Assembly: GCA_963978895.1 (NCBI GenBank)
Contig: OZ022242.1
Location: 18,636,477-18,700,476, forward strand
Origin: Erpobdella octoculata
Taxonomy: Eukaryota; Annelida; Clitellata; Hirudinida; Erpobdellidae
DNA length: 64,000 bases
Reading direction: 5' to 3'
A model generated the notes under the pieces. That model searched no databases. It was not told where the DNA came from and worked only from the letters and a program-made list of their open reading frames with translations. This document shows positions 24,901 through 34,322 of the stretch, piece by piece (position 1 is the first letter of the stretch; the number at the start of each line of letters is the position of its first letter). The position numbers and the translations under genes are program-made.

Positions 24901-27900
24901 CATACATACATACATACATACATACATACATACATACATACATACATACATACATACATACATACATACATACATACATACATACATACATACATACATA
25001 CATACATACATACATACATACATACATACATACATACATCTATATATATAAAAGAACATGTCCTGACTGACTGACTGACTGATAATCAACGCCGAGCTCA
25101 AACGCCTCATCCTAGGAACGTGAAATTTGGAACTTATATTACTTTTATTGCGTAAGCATCCACTAAAAAAGGATTTTTGAAAATTTTGCTCCTGAAGGGA
25201 AGAAACTGGAAAACCAAAAACGAGGAGATTTTGAAATTTGGTATATGGATTCTTCTTAAAAAATAAAAAGATACGTGTTTCACCATTTTTTGAAAATTCG
25301 GTTTCCCGGACCTCAAATGTGGGTTGGAAAATTAGGTTATTTGGTTTTTAAAGTAGCTGCTACTCAAAAACTGTGAATGCTACAAGAGTAAAAATTAGTA
25401 TTTAGTTTCTACTCCAAAAATAATGAAATACGTGTTTTAACATTTTTTGAAAATTTGATTTCCAGGACCTCAAATGTGGGGTGGAAAATAGGGTTATTTG
25501 TTTTTTGAAGTAACTGCTACTCAAAAACTGTAAATGCTACAAAAGTAAAAATTGGTATTTAGTTTCTAATCTAAAAATAAAGATATACGTATTTAACCAT
25601 TTCTTGAAAATTTGTCTTCAAGGACCTCAAATGTGGGGCGGAAAATAAGGTTATTTGGTTTTTAAAGTAACTTCTGCTCAAAAACTGTAAATGCAACAAA
25701 ATTAAAAATTATTATTTAGTTTTTAATCTAAAAATAATGATATACGTGTTTCACCATTTTTTACAAATTTGGTTTCCAGGACTTTAAATGTGGGGTGGAA
25801 AATAGGATTACTTGGCTTTTAAAGTAACTGCTACTCAAAAACTGTGAATGCTACAGATGTAAAAATTAGTATTTAGTCTTTTTTTTTATTGAGATTTAGC
25901 ATACGCCTTATCAAGACAAATCTTGCTCAAGGCGAGAGGGGGAGGGTACTTGCAAAGGCAGCCATTTATAGGCGCCTACCCCTTTAGCAAATGCGAGTGA
26001 ACTCCTTGCTTAAGGGAGTTACGCTGATGACGCCGGCGAGGTTTGAACTGCCGACCTAACGATCGACATGCGAACGCTCTACCGCTCTGCCACCAGCGCC
26101 TCAAAAAATAACGATATAAGTGATTCACCATTTTTTAAAACTTTGGTTTCCATGACTTCTAATGTGGGGTCAAAATAAGGGTTATTTGATTTTAAAATAA
26201 CTGCTACTCAACAACCGCAAGCATTACAGATGTAAAATTTAGTATTTTGAGGTTTTGTGCCGGTTAAAAGTAGCTGAGTCCAGTTTATCACCGGTCGGGC
26301 CAAGCCGTTATTTTAGGGTCTTTTTACGGGCCAGGCTAAACCTTAAATCAAGGTGGTACGGGCCGAGGTTTTTCACTAAGCATATAGTCATTTTAGTGAT
26401 TTTAGGGTCTTCAGACGGGCCGGGCCAAACCTGAAGTCAAGGTGGGACGGGCCGAAGTTTTTCATCAAGTATATAGAATTTCTAGACCTGTAAAAACGGG
26501 CCGGGCCCAAATTAGACGGGCCGTGCCGGGCCAGGAATTTTGGTTTTGAAATGGGCTGGGTTAAGTTGTCGACGGGCCGAGACGACACCTATGGATGCAC
26601 TGTTCAAATTCTCTAATTTCATGCGAGCGAAGCCGCTACGGGCACTGCTAGTACATACATACATACATACATACATACATACATACATACATACATACAT
26701 ACATACATACATACATACATACATACATACATACATACATACATACATACATACATACATACATACATACATGTTTTTTAGAAAAACTGGCAATGTTATA
26801 GATGTGAAATTTAGTATTCAGATTTTACTTAGAAATAAAATTAAAAATGTTTTGCGAATTTTTGATAATTTTATTTATAAGACCTCAAAGGTGAGATAGA
26901 GAAAAAATATTATTTGCTTAAACACTAAAAATGTCAGTGTTGAAATTCAGTGTCTAGATTTGTTTAAAAAAATTTCTTACCATTTTTTGAAAATTTAGTT
27001 TCCGAGACCTCAAAAGTGGGGTGGAATATGATATGAAGCTAAATTTTTTTATAATAACTGCAACTCAGAAACTAAAAATACTACAAATGTGAAAATTAAA
27101 ACTAAGATACTAATTGGAACATAAAGTTACATGTGTTTTACCAATTTTTAATAATTTGGCTTTTACGACCTCAAATGTGGTGTAGAAAAAAGATTAAACA
27201 GCTGAAAATGTGAAAACTTTAAAATTCAGTATTTAGATTCTTCTTGAAAAATAATAAGTTACGTGTTTTGTTATCTTTGTACCAGTTAAAACTTGCAGGC
27301 TGTAGTTCAGTAAAGACAGGACCTGGCCTCAACTTTTGTGCCTATGAAACGGGCCTCGAATTTCTGGTTTTTTTTCCTATTTACATAGTCTAGTTAAGTG
27401 CTTATAAATGTCCAAAAAAATCTAAAACCATTCTGAGTTATTAAACAAGCTCTTGATGTGTGAGCTGAGAGATGAACTGGAGAAACAAAACCTAAGTGAT
27501 AAAGGTAAGAAAAAAAACTTAAGGAACGCCTCCTAGCGGCCGTGGTTAATGAAGACTGTGGGCCTTAAGAAGATGAGCATTAATTTTATATTGATCAAGA
27601 TACTCTGAAAACTGGAGAAAGCTGTAAATGAAAATGCTGGAAGAAAAAGAACAACAGTGGATAAAAGAAAAAAGACGCAAAAGAAGACGAAAAAAGAAAT
27701 AAAAAAACCTCACAAAGAATAAAAATATTATTTCTTAGCAACTTAGTCTGTTCTGGAGACGGAGTGAAAGCAGCCTGTGCAAAGTTGTTACCAGTCGACA
27801 ACAGCATAATAAATAAAAGCTTTGAGGTAGTATTTTTTCTGAGTGTGGTTTGGGTGGCAAGGCTGTTGAGAGTCTGGTTGCAGAGACGGCTGAGGCAGTG

Positions 27901-30692
27901 GTAGATGCGGTTCTGGACCAGCGTGATGCTGGTGAAAAAATGTTGTGGGATGCTGCGGCGAAACCCAATTTGAACCGGAATCCACCAGCTGTTTCTCAGA
28001 ACATGTGACAGGACAGGCAGGACAAACTAAACAAATCCGGTGGGGCATAAAAACGAACAGAGGAAAGAAGTTTGATCCAGCTTTGTGGCAGGGGGCTACC
28101 GAGGTGAGCCCAGTAGCTGAGACCTGAGTGCTGCTGGACTCCGTCAGATTTGTTGGAAATTGTCGGATCTGTGAGAGGACTTTTGAATGGTTATGGGGAT
28201 TGCGGGGTTCGCTTGGTAGAAAGTTTCCGGATAGTTTCATGAAATTTTTCAAGAATGAAAAAAATTAGATTGCGGAGCTTTCCTATTTTAACTCATAGAC
28301 GCAAAATAATAACTTTAATTGTTTATGATCAACCTTAGATCAAAAGATTGTTTTTTTATTTATAACACCTTAATTGATTTGCAAGCAAACTTGTTCAAAA
28401 CAGGTTTTACAAATTCAATTCATAAATTGCGAGTATAAATCTATAAATTTTGTTGAACACATCCAAAGAATGTATTTAAAGTTTTTTGATAGAATTAAAC
28501 AGTTTTCAAATTCTTTATAATTACTTCACCGCCGGTTTTGCTTGCTTTATTGCTTGAATGTTTGCAAACCTTGAAAATGAAAGTTAACTAAGTTCCCGTC
28601 ATCCAAAAATTTTTTAATAAAAAAGATAATTATTTATACTTTAAAACAGAAACAAATAAAATACAATTAGATAAATGTCGTATATTAAAATTTTAAAAAA
28701 ATTGTCGTTTTAAAAGAAAAATTTGCAATAAATGAAAAGCCGGCAAATCTTGAAATATAAAGAATTTGTAAAAAAAAGTCGTTTTACGGCTTACTTGTTT
28801 GATCTCGAAATGGCAACTTATATTTTTATATATGCACTCCAAATAAATGGCAACTTATATTTTTATATATGCACTCCAAATAAATGGCAACTTATATTTT
28901 TATATATGCACTCCAAATCAAATAAAAGAGCGACTAATATTTTTTCAATAGTAAAAAGGATGTATTAGAACTAAAGGTGCACCGATAATCCATGGCCGAT
29001 TATCGGACAGAATGATAATCGGTCACAAAATATCAGCCGATTGCTGATAATTGGTCGATTACTTACCAATTACTGACTTTTAAAACTTATTTGTTCATTA
29101 ATATGTTACCACATTGTCAAATAACATGTATTATTACGTTGTTTGTGCTATATTTTGCACTGGCTAGTACTTACCGGTTAAAACTGGAATTAAATGAAAC
29201 TTATTGAAATACACATAAAAACTTATCATCAGTTACCAAAAAATAAAAATTCACATTGAGACAGAATGATTTTCTCCAGTCACATTATCGCAGGGTCAAC
29301 CAACATATTTGTCCCATCTCAACTGACCGCTTCCCAAGCACATTGTTTTGTCACAAAAGTCTTAATTGAACTCCATCTCCACCCAAACTAATCAAAATCA
29401 TAATGTGTCAATCAAACATCAATCAGATCATATTGGCTTTATTCTAAGTACTAACATGGCTGCATTCTAACATGGCTGATCCATGTTAGAATTGAGGCCA
29501 ACCACTGACATGGCTGATCTTGAATGATTAATCTTTAAACTGAAAGTCATTCAACCTGCCTATATGTATTTACTTTCATTTATTGGTTTGTTTCATTAAA
29601 AACTTGTAAAACAATTTATTTATCAACATTTATTGACTGTACCAATTATAGCCCAATACCTATTGTGAAATGGCCAAAACCAATTATCGGCTAAAAGGCT
29701 GATAATCGGCTGACACCGATAACACCGATAGTTGGTGCACCTCTAAATTAGAATATTACTAATTTTATTTTTTGAAATAATTTAAACCATTCAAACAATT
29801 TTTATTAATTTATTTCTTTAATTTACTTATATAACTATTTATTAAATTAATTTGCCATATATACCAGATAGTCTTGCACAAAACGTCTTACAAAGAGTCA
29901 TGTTGGACCATTAAATCAAATAAAGAAGCAAATAATAATATTTTTTGATAGGTTAAAGGATAGTTTAGAAATATAGTAATTACTAATTTTCAATTTTTCG
30001 AATAATTTTAGTTATTCATTCATTTATATAATTTAATTATTTGCCATAGATACCAAAACTTCTTACACAGAGTCATGCTGGGCTATTATATTATATGTAA
30101 CTAAACAAAATTTATATCAATAAGCGTCAATCAAAAGTTAGCTCACATTGCATCGGACTTTGTTGTACAAAATCTTTGCTTTAGGATGCGTTTTGACTGC
30201 AATCTCAACATCAATTCGCTTGAGCATTTCTTCAATGACATCGGTAATCGTTTCCACGTTTTCCCATTTCAAAGCCTTCCATTGTTCCAAATTTTCAAAT
30301 CGTTTTTCCAGCATCTGCCCTACGTTATCTTTTAGTTTTAACTGGCTGAGTTCAAGTCCCAGACAAACCACACAGCTATTTTCAGGATTGAAAGTCAAAG
30401 AATTGGAAAAAAATGTCTGTTTGTAGTCAACGTTAGAATTCTCCGTAAGAAATTTCATGTGGTCGGGAGTAAGTACAACCACCAATATCCCTGGGCGAGA
30501 TAAACCCAAATCTTTTTCAGTTTTACTGGATCTTTGAAACTCTATTTTTGGGGGAACCCTATCTTGACGAACGGTATCTACGCTGACCCTGTCTTTGAAC
30601 CTTAACTCGATTAGCTGCTTGAGGTAAGGTGACCAGTCGCCAGCATCGTTAGCACTGTAGACCACAAGAATCTGCTTCTTTTTACTGGGCAT
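12617..30692 (-). CDS. BCAP/BANK/Dof-family signalling adaptor
   Basis: Thirteen phase-consistent exons on the minus strand: 30147-30692, 22338-22485, 19735-20028, 19359-19561, 18619-18667, 18398-18448, 17464-17511, 16667-16705, 16032-16064, 15569-15665, 14395-14524, 12798-12857 and 12617-12658. They give about 579 residues from ATG 30692 to a TAG at 12617-12619. The order is TIR-like domain, DBB-type segment, ankyrin-like segment, tyrosine-bearing linker, charged C-terminus. That is the layout of vertebrate BCAP (PIK3AP1) and BANK1 and of insect Dof (Heartbroken), cytoplasmic adaptors that link receptors to PI3K or FGF-receptor signalling. All introns are GT-AG, with weak donors at 14395 (GTTATT) and possibly others. 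No YxxM PI3K motif was found. Repeats fill the 7.7-kb first intron. Splicing needs transcript confirmation. Confidence 0.8.
13025..14118 (-). mobile_element. hAT DNA transposon, decayed
   Basis: The terminal inverted repeats read TAGAGTCCGACCGAAA inward at both ends. They are flanked by a perfect 8-bp duplication AATTGAAC (13017-13024 and 14119-14126), as expected for hAT. On the minus strand about 13400-13560 reads YLSAPPTSVASEQMFSA and then RRSNLLGENVDKLLFL, the hAT C-terminal dimerisation domain. No full-length transposase remains. CGGCCGAAAA-type subterminal repeats are abundant. It lies in the last intron of the adaptor gene. Confidence 0.85.
14562..14715. repeat. (GAT)n microsatellite
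   Basis: About 85 bp of uninterrupted GAT units is followed by GAC/GAT mixtures. Confidence 0.95.
15025..15185. repeat. Short tandem repeat array of about 13-30 bp units
   Basis: Variants of GAGGTACAGTGGGATTCCAT and GGTCCGGTGA recur in tandem. The minus-strand frame (HRTSW-type repeats) is a repeat translation. Confidence 0.7.
15930..15981. repeat. (TA)n microsatellite
   Basis: About 48 bp of TA dinucleotides in an intron of the adaptor gene. Confidence 0.95.
16032..18667 (-). CDS. Five small tyrosine-centred exons of the adaptor
   Basis: The exons encode ELDDLYVVHMQQTDVK, DSDEDYLRNKIRYMKAK, GFIDDGDGVEYGRLFG, DVSSYGNSKSGSH and DIVPYANSGPN. The last four (51, 48, 39 and 33 nt) are all flanked by phase-1 introns, so each can be skipped without a frameshift. 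Each carries a tyrosine, mostly with acidic residues before it. The last two resemble each other (D-x-x-x-Y-x-N-S) and may be an exon duplication. Confidence 0.7.
16257..16580 (-). mobile_element. Complete short non-autonomous Helitron-like element
   Basis: Read on the minus strand it starts with TC (TCTATATATTTAAATAAATG) at 16580 and ends with CTAG at 16257. It is flanked by A before and T after, the Helitron target. Upstream of CTAG is a degraded GC hairpin. The interior has CGGGAA-type hexamer remnants. At 324 bp it has no coding capacity. It lies between two small exons of the adaptor gene. Confidence 0.65.
17512..18397. other. Intron of the adaptor gene with repeat fragments
   Basis: No additional exon was recognised. 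Part of the dispersed repeat family (TTTTAATTGATTTAAGG) is at 18145-18200. Confidence 0.4.
18470..18600. repeat. Tandem repeat of about 45 bp, 2.5 copies
   Basis: A unit containing CTAACAAGTATTTTTCATTT and AACATGTTATAAAATAAAAA is repeated just downstream of a small exon of the adaptor gene. Confidence 0.8.
19359..22485 (-). CDS. DBB and ankyrin-like exons of the BCAP/BANK/Dof homologue
   Basis: Exon 22338-22485 encodes FEKELPPNASVQVYLNVPE. Exon 19735-20028 encodes EHYEGEVNVTVMVSG through AFERLFGTIVDFSS. Together they correspond to the DBB (Dof/BCAP/BANK) transcription-factor-Ig-like region. Exon 19359-19561 reads YPTLLHFTAAHGLKELCSKL and TPELLADEAGHVELSRFLE, which are ankyrin-repeat helices. 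Junction phases are 0/1, 1/1 and 1/0, and all agree. Confidence 0.8.
20285..22337. other. Intron with unrecognised sequence and decayed transposon ends
   Basis: An open frame at 20482-20856 has no family resemblance. At 21750-21860 a degenerate AAGTTTTTGTTAAAAATT tandem repeat occurs. It is followed by GGGCCTCCAGGACGCCC..GAATCTGCCACTG (ends about 21901), which resembles the right end of a hAT element. The matching left end was not found. Confidence 0.4.
22687..23237. repeat. (CATA)n microsatellite, about 550 bp
   Basis: Tetranucleotide CATA/ATAC repeats with a few early AAAT/AAAC variants. All six-frame frames (Tyr-Ile-His-Thr, Cys-Met-Tyr-Val) are artefacts. Confidence 0.97.
23238..24850 (+). 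mobile_element. Helitron-like non-autonomous unit A (1613 bp)
   Basis: The unit starts with TC after A (TCTATATATATAAAAGAACA) and ends with GGGCACTGCTAG before T, matching Helitron boundaries. The interior carries five or so diverged copies of a roughly 230-bp subrepeat (TACGTGTTT..ACCTCAAATGTGGGG), an embedded SINE (24077-24301) and a GGGCCGGGCC-rich 3' portion. No protein domains are seen. It is followed by (CATA)n and an almost identical unit B. Confidence 0.65.
24077..24301 (-). repeat. tRNA-derived SINE in unit A
   Basis: On the minus strand the head reads GGTGGCAGAGCGGTAGAGCG (A-box-like TGGCAGAGCGG) and GGCAGTTCAAACC (B-box-like), spaced as in a tRNA gene. A unique body follows, then an A-rich tail (AATAAAAAAAA). 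There is no intact cloverleaf or CCA context. It interrupts a Helitron-like subrepeat. Confidence 0.7.
24851..25038. repeat. (CATA)n spacer between the two Helitron-like units
   Basis: About 188 bp of CATA tetranucleotides, starting TACATACATA directly after the CTAG end of unit A. Confidence 0.97.
25039..26651 (+). mobile_element. Helitron-like non-autonomous unit B (1613 bp)
   Basis: It has the same ends, length and internal order as unit A, with only scattered single-base differences visible (for example GCAAAGCC in A, GCGAAGCC in B). It includes the same SINE at the same place, so A and B derive from one SINE-bearing ancestor by recent duplication or tandem insertion. Confidence 0.65.
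25878..26102 (-). repeat. tRNA-derived SINE in unit B
   Basis: Counterpart of 24077-24301, with the same A-box-like and B-box-like motifs and A-rich tail, and one visible difference in the GCTGGTGAC/GCTGATGAC segment. Confidence 0.7.
26652..26771. repeat. (CATA)n after unit B
   Basis: About 120 bp of CATA repeats close the array. Diverged copies of the same subrepeat family continue at 26780-27270. Confidence 0.95.
27450..28260 (+). pseudogene. Decayed relative of the SAP-domain retroelement protein
   Basis: At 27458-27540 the reading LRDELEKQNLSDKGKKK followed by RLL-like residues matches the SAP segment of the element at 10173-11905. Farther on, 27840-28005 gives GKAVESLVAETAEAVVDAVL and DQRDAGEKMLWDAAAK, a coding-like helical stretch unlike the first copy. 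Many stops and shifts occur and no LTRs were identified. The link between the two parts is inference. Confidence 0.4.
28809..28920. repeat. 37-bp tandem repeat, three copies
   Basis: The unit GGCAACTTATATTTTTATAT..GCACTCCAAATAAAT occurs at 28812, 28849 and 28886. The frame that crosses it is a repeat translation. Confidence 0.9.
28971..29746. mobile_element. MITE-like element with hAT-type ends
   Basis: The ends are near-inverted repeats (CTAAAGGTGCACCGATAATC and its counterpart ending GGTGCACCTCTAA). Subterminal CCGATTATCGG-type palindromes lie at both ends. Flanks carry ATTAGAA on each side (28964-28970, 29747-29753). It has no transposase frame and lies in the first intron of the adaptor gene. 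Confidence 0.7.
30147..30692 (-). CDS. TIR-like domain exon of the BCAP/BANK/Dof homologue
   Basis: The first coding exon gives 182 residues, starting MPSKKKQILVVYSANDAGDW. The pattern ILVVYSAND (beta A), GILVVVLTPDHMKFL (beta D region) and LEQWKALKWENVETITDVI (C-terminal helix) follows the TIR-like domain of BCAP. The exon ends at AAT with the donor GTGAGC, phase 0. The open frame continues five bases past the donor only by chance. Confidence 0.8.
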
Positions 30693-32706
30693 GTTTTTTT
30701 AGGATTTTTATCCTACAAAAACATCAATGTTTTGTTTTATTTTCCACTTTTATAATTTCGGCTGCAGTAAAAATATTAACAAAACTGTTTAATCATGCCT
30801 GTGAAGCTGTGTTATTCAAATTACGAATGTATTTTCGCTCAAACTTTTCAATGACTACTACGCTGCGATACAAAAGCAAGCAGCATTATGCTTTGGCAGA
30901 ACAAATCCTGAGATATTATCATTGAAATTACAACTAGCTAAGTATTAACTAGGCTTGTCTCGATATCGTGTGTGCATGAAATAAATAGATATTGTCAAAC
31001 GCGTTTTTACGTGTATTGTATTTGTAGATTCCTATTGCATTGAAATACTTCTGCAAGGAACGAGGAAGTATTGAACTTCGCATATCATTAAAATAACTCC
31101 TTACGCCAGGGTGCACTTGGTCTTAAGCTATCTTTCATGATGATTAAGACGTAAAATACATTTTTTTCCTTTTAAAGAGCTTTGGTTATAATCTCACCAT
31201 ACGACAAATCATTATAAGTTGTTCATTGCAACATAATTGAAACTATGATTCCTGAAACTGGAACGAAATAAAATGTATTTATTTTAGTTTCAAACAAATA
31301 AAAAACAGCAGGCAAATCTGTTCCAGTTACTACTTTTATTCTATTTAAAAAAACAACAACAACTTTTTAAATGTTGAAATTTTGAAATTTGTTACTAAAA
31401 TGTTTCTGTTAAAACAGAATTAAAAACCAGAATAAAATAAAACTGCCAAGTGACTTAATTCAATTCTTTCTTATTAATTCTTCATTTCCATCTACATCTT
31501 ACTTTTCTTTATATTTACTCCTTTTACTTTTTATCCCATCTATTTCTGTTTTTAATCTTTTGTTATATTTTTCATTGAGTAATTATACAGCTTGTTAATC
31601 ACTCAGCTTTAACTTATTTAATACTTACGTAAAACGAGGCAGTTCAATATCTTCATTATTATCTCACTGATAATTATAATAATAAATTACCGTTAGCACT
31701 TCAAACAAGAACGGTAACAGTTCAATACTTAGTGTTACAATGGCTTTGGCTACTCATCTATTATCATCAGTTTTTCGCAATAATCTTGTTTCACTAAGCT
31801 CACCCACAATACATATTAGAGTTTGATCAAGGTTGAAACTTTAGATATAGTCTATTAAAAGATAGAAATGTATTTTTATTTTTAGTGCTTGCTTGAATGT
31901 TTGCAAACCTTGAAAGTAAAAATTAACTAACTTCCCGTCATCCAATCGAGTTGAAATTTTAAATATAAGTTTGCTCCTCATGACAATGCATTTTATTAAA
32001 ATTTGAAATTTTTTGAAAAAAATTTTTAATTAAAAATAATAATTATCTATTTTTTAACACAAAAACAAACAATTACAATTAAATAAATGTTTAAATATAT
32101 AAATTCCAAAAAATGTCGTTATAAAATTTTTTTTGCAATAAATGAAGAGTCGGTAAATTCGGAAATATAAGGGATTTGTTAAAAAAACTGGGTTTTCACG
32201 GTTTACTTGCTATGTTTTGTTATTATTATAAAAACAAAAAACGTGTATCATGCTACGTAGATTCAAAAATTAATATTTGGTCATAAAAAAAAAGATTTTC
32301 AGACTAAAAATACATTACAAATAGAAGTTATTACAATTGTTACTCTGTAAATCGATACGCCTAGGCTTTTGGATTATGTAAAGTGCTAAATAATTTAAGT
32401 TTTTACAACAAAAGGAGGGAGGGGTCCGGGCCCCCGGGACCTGGTATAAGCGGTAGTGCCAGTCGCTGCTTCCACATGTCGTACACAGCTTCCATTGGTA
32501 AAAATTTGAACTTTTTACGACAAATCTTTCTAGTTTCAGTAAAGTCAAATCGCAGACATTTTGTTATTTGTTCAAATACGTTACGCGACATAAAATACTT
32601 TCAAAAATAGTCACAGCTGTGACAACTAGCTTGGATATACCGTCCACCGCCATCTTGGAATTACGAATCCCGTCTACATCGGCCATTTTTTGTGATCTCC
32701 GACCTC
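30693..32706. other. Intergenic AT-rich DNA between divergent genes
   Basis: No exon was recognised upstream of the adaptor start. Promoters of the two divergent genes probably lie in 30.7-34.3 kb, but no element is definable. A segment at 31890-32210 (TGCTTGAATGTTTGCAAACC, CTTCCCGTCATCCAA) repeats one at 28550-28800. A GC-rich GGGTCCGGGCCCCCGGGACC lies at 32424-32444. Confidence 0.4.
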
Positions 32707-33698
32707 CAGGGGCGCAACTAGGGTGCAGGGGGCGCGAAGCCCCCAGGCCAAATCGGATGGTCCTGCAATTTTTTTCAAATACGATGAGTTTTTTGGGTAG
32801 GGGGTGGGGGTGCAACATTTATTCATAAACTTATTTTTTACACACTTTTACTTAACTTAACTTCTCTGTCTGTCTATCTGTCTGTCGTCAAATTGTGCAA
32901 TCGATTTTAAACAAACTTCCCGATGAGCTAGAGACTTAAAAATTTAAACACACCTCCAAACAGATTAACAAAGCATTCTATCAAATTTTCGGATTGATTG
33001 GACAAAATGTAATTAAACAATTATTTGTGATATTTTCGTCGAACTATTTATTGTCTGTGCTAAAAGGTATGCTTGTTGTTTATATAACAGAATGTGGCCT
33101 ACACAATCGATTATATAAAAGTGTGTTTAAAAAAAAACTTTGTTTTTTGATTCACTTGTTTTACAATTGCTTTAACTGGTTTGAGACTGATTTTGACTAT
33201 TTTCAAATTGTAGTCTTTATTTTCTATTATTAATAAATTCTTAAAGATACCAAAAAAAGACTGCTGACTGAAAATAGTCAAAAAAATGTTTGCTTGCCAC
33301 GGGCTTTTTTTTCTTTTTAAAACTGGGGGTGCTACATTTATTCATAAACTTATTTTTTTTACAATTGCTTCAACTGGTTTGGGACTGAGGAAGGCCAAAT
33401 TGGAAGGCCCTGCAGTTTTTCCAAATATGAGGGGTTTTTCTTTTGGTGGGTCGGTGGGGGGTGAAGGGTGATACATTTATTCATGCAATTATTTTTTTAT
33501 AATTGCTTTAACTGGTTTGAGACTGATTTTGACTATCTTCAGTTTGTAGTCTTTATTTTCTATTAATAATAAATTCTTAAAGATACCAAAAAAAGAGTGC
33601 AGACTAATGATAGTCAAAAAAAATTTTTTGCCTGCGGCGATCTTTTTTTTCTTTTTCACACTTTAGCCCCCAAGCATTTTCTGCTGGTTGCGCCCCTG
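32707..33698. mobile_element. hAT-type non-autonomous DNA transposon
   Basis: The ends are CAGGGGCGCAACTAG and its inverted partner TGGTTGCGCCCCTG. Flanks are an 8-bp duplication with one mismatch (CCGACCTC at 32699-32706, TCGACCTC at 33699-33706). The interior contains partial internal duplications (GGGGGTGCAACATTTATTCAT at about 32803, 33326 and 33461; AATAAATTCTTAAAGATACC twice). No transposase coding was recognised. Confidence 0.8.
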
Positions 33699-34322
33699 TC
33701 GACCTCGGAAACATGGGAAGCAGTGAGAATTACATTAAAATGTTGTCTACGAGCTGAGATATAAGCAAACGCATACCTTGGTTCGAATCAACCCTACCGA
33801 GCACCAACGTCATTTTTTCAGTTTGTGTTTAAGAAGGGTTAAATCACATGGGTTAAATGATATCGAGCATTTGGAATGTCATGCTGCATTTTTTGTGCTG
33901 TAAAGTGCTATGTAATTCTAAATAATAAGTATTTTAATTTCTACTTTTATAAAATTAAAAAAAGTTTTAATTAAAAGTTTTCGTTTTAAAAACTCTACTT
34001 AACTTAACTGTCGGAAAGTTAATCTAGATTCTCACAAATAAATAAATCTTATATAATAAATCAACCCTACCAGGAGCCTCCGTTTCGGATGCCGTTTCAA
34101 GTTGGTAATTTGAAAGTTCTTACAATAAAATTAATAAAAAATACAAATATTTCAAAGATGTTTAAAACGAAAAATTCTAGAACTAAATAAGGCTATTGGC
34201 TAATATGATATGTCATCGAAATAACTAAAAAATTGACTAATTACTAATTGATTAACTATTCCTATTATCACCTAAATTCTGATAAAAAAATTTGACCTAC
34301 TTTAACTGAAGCAAATGCAGTA

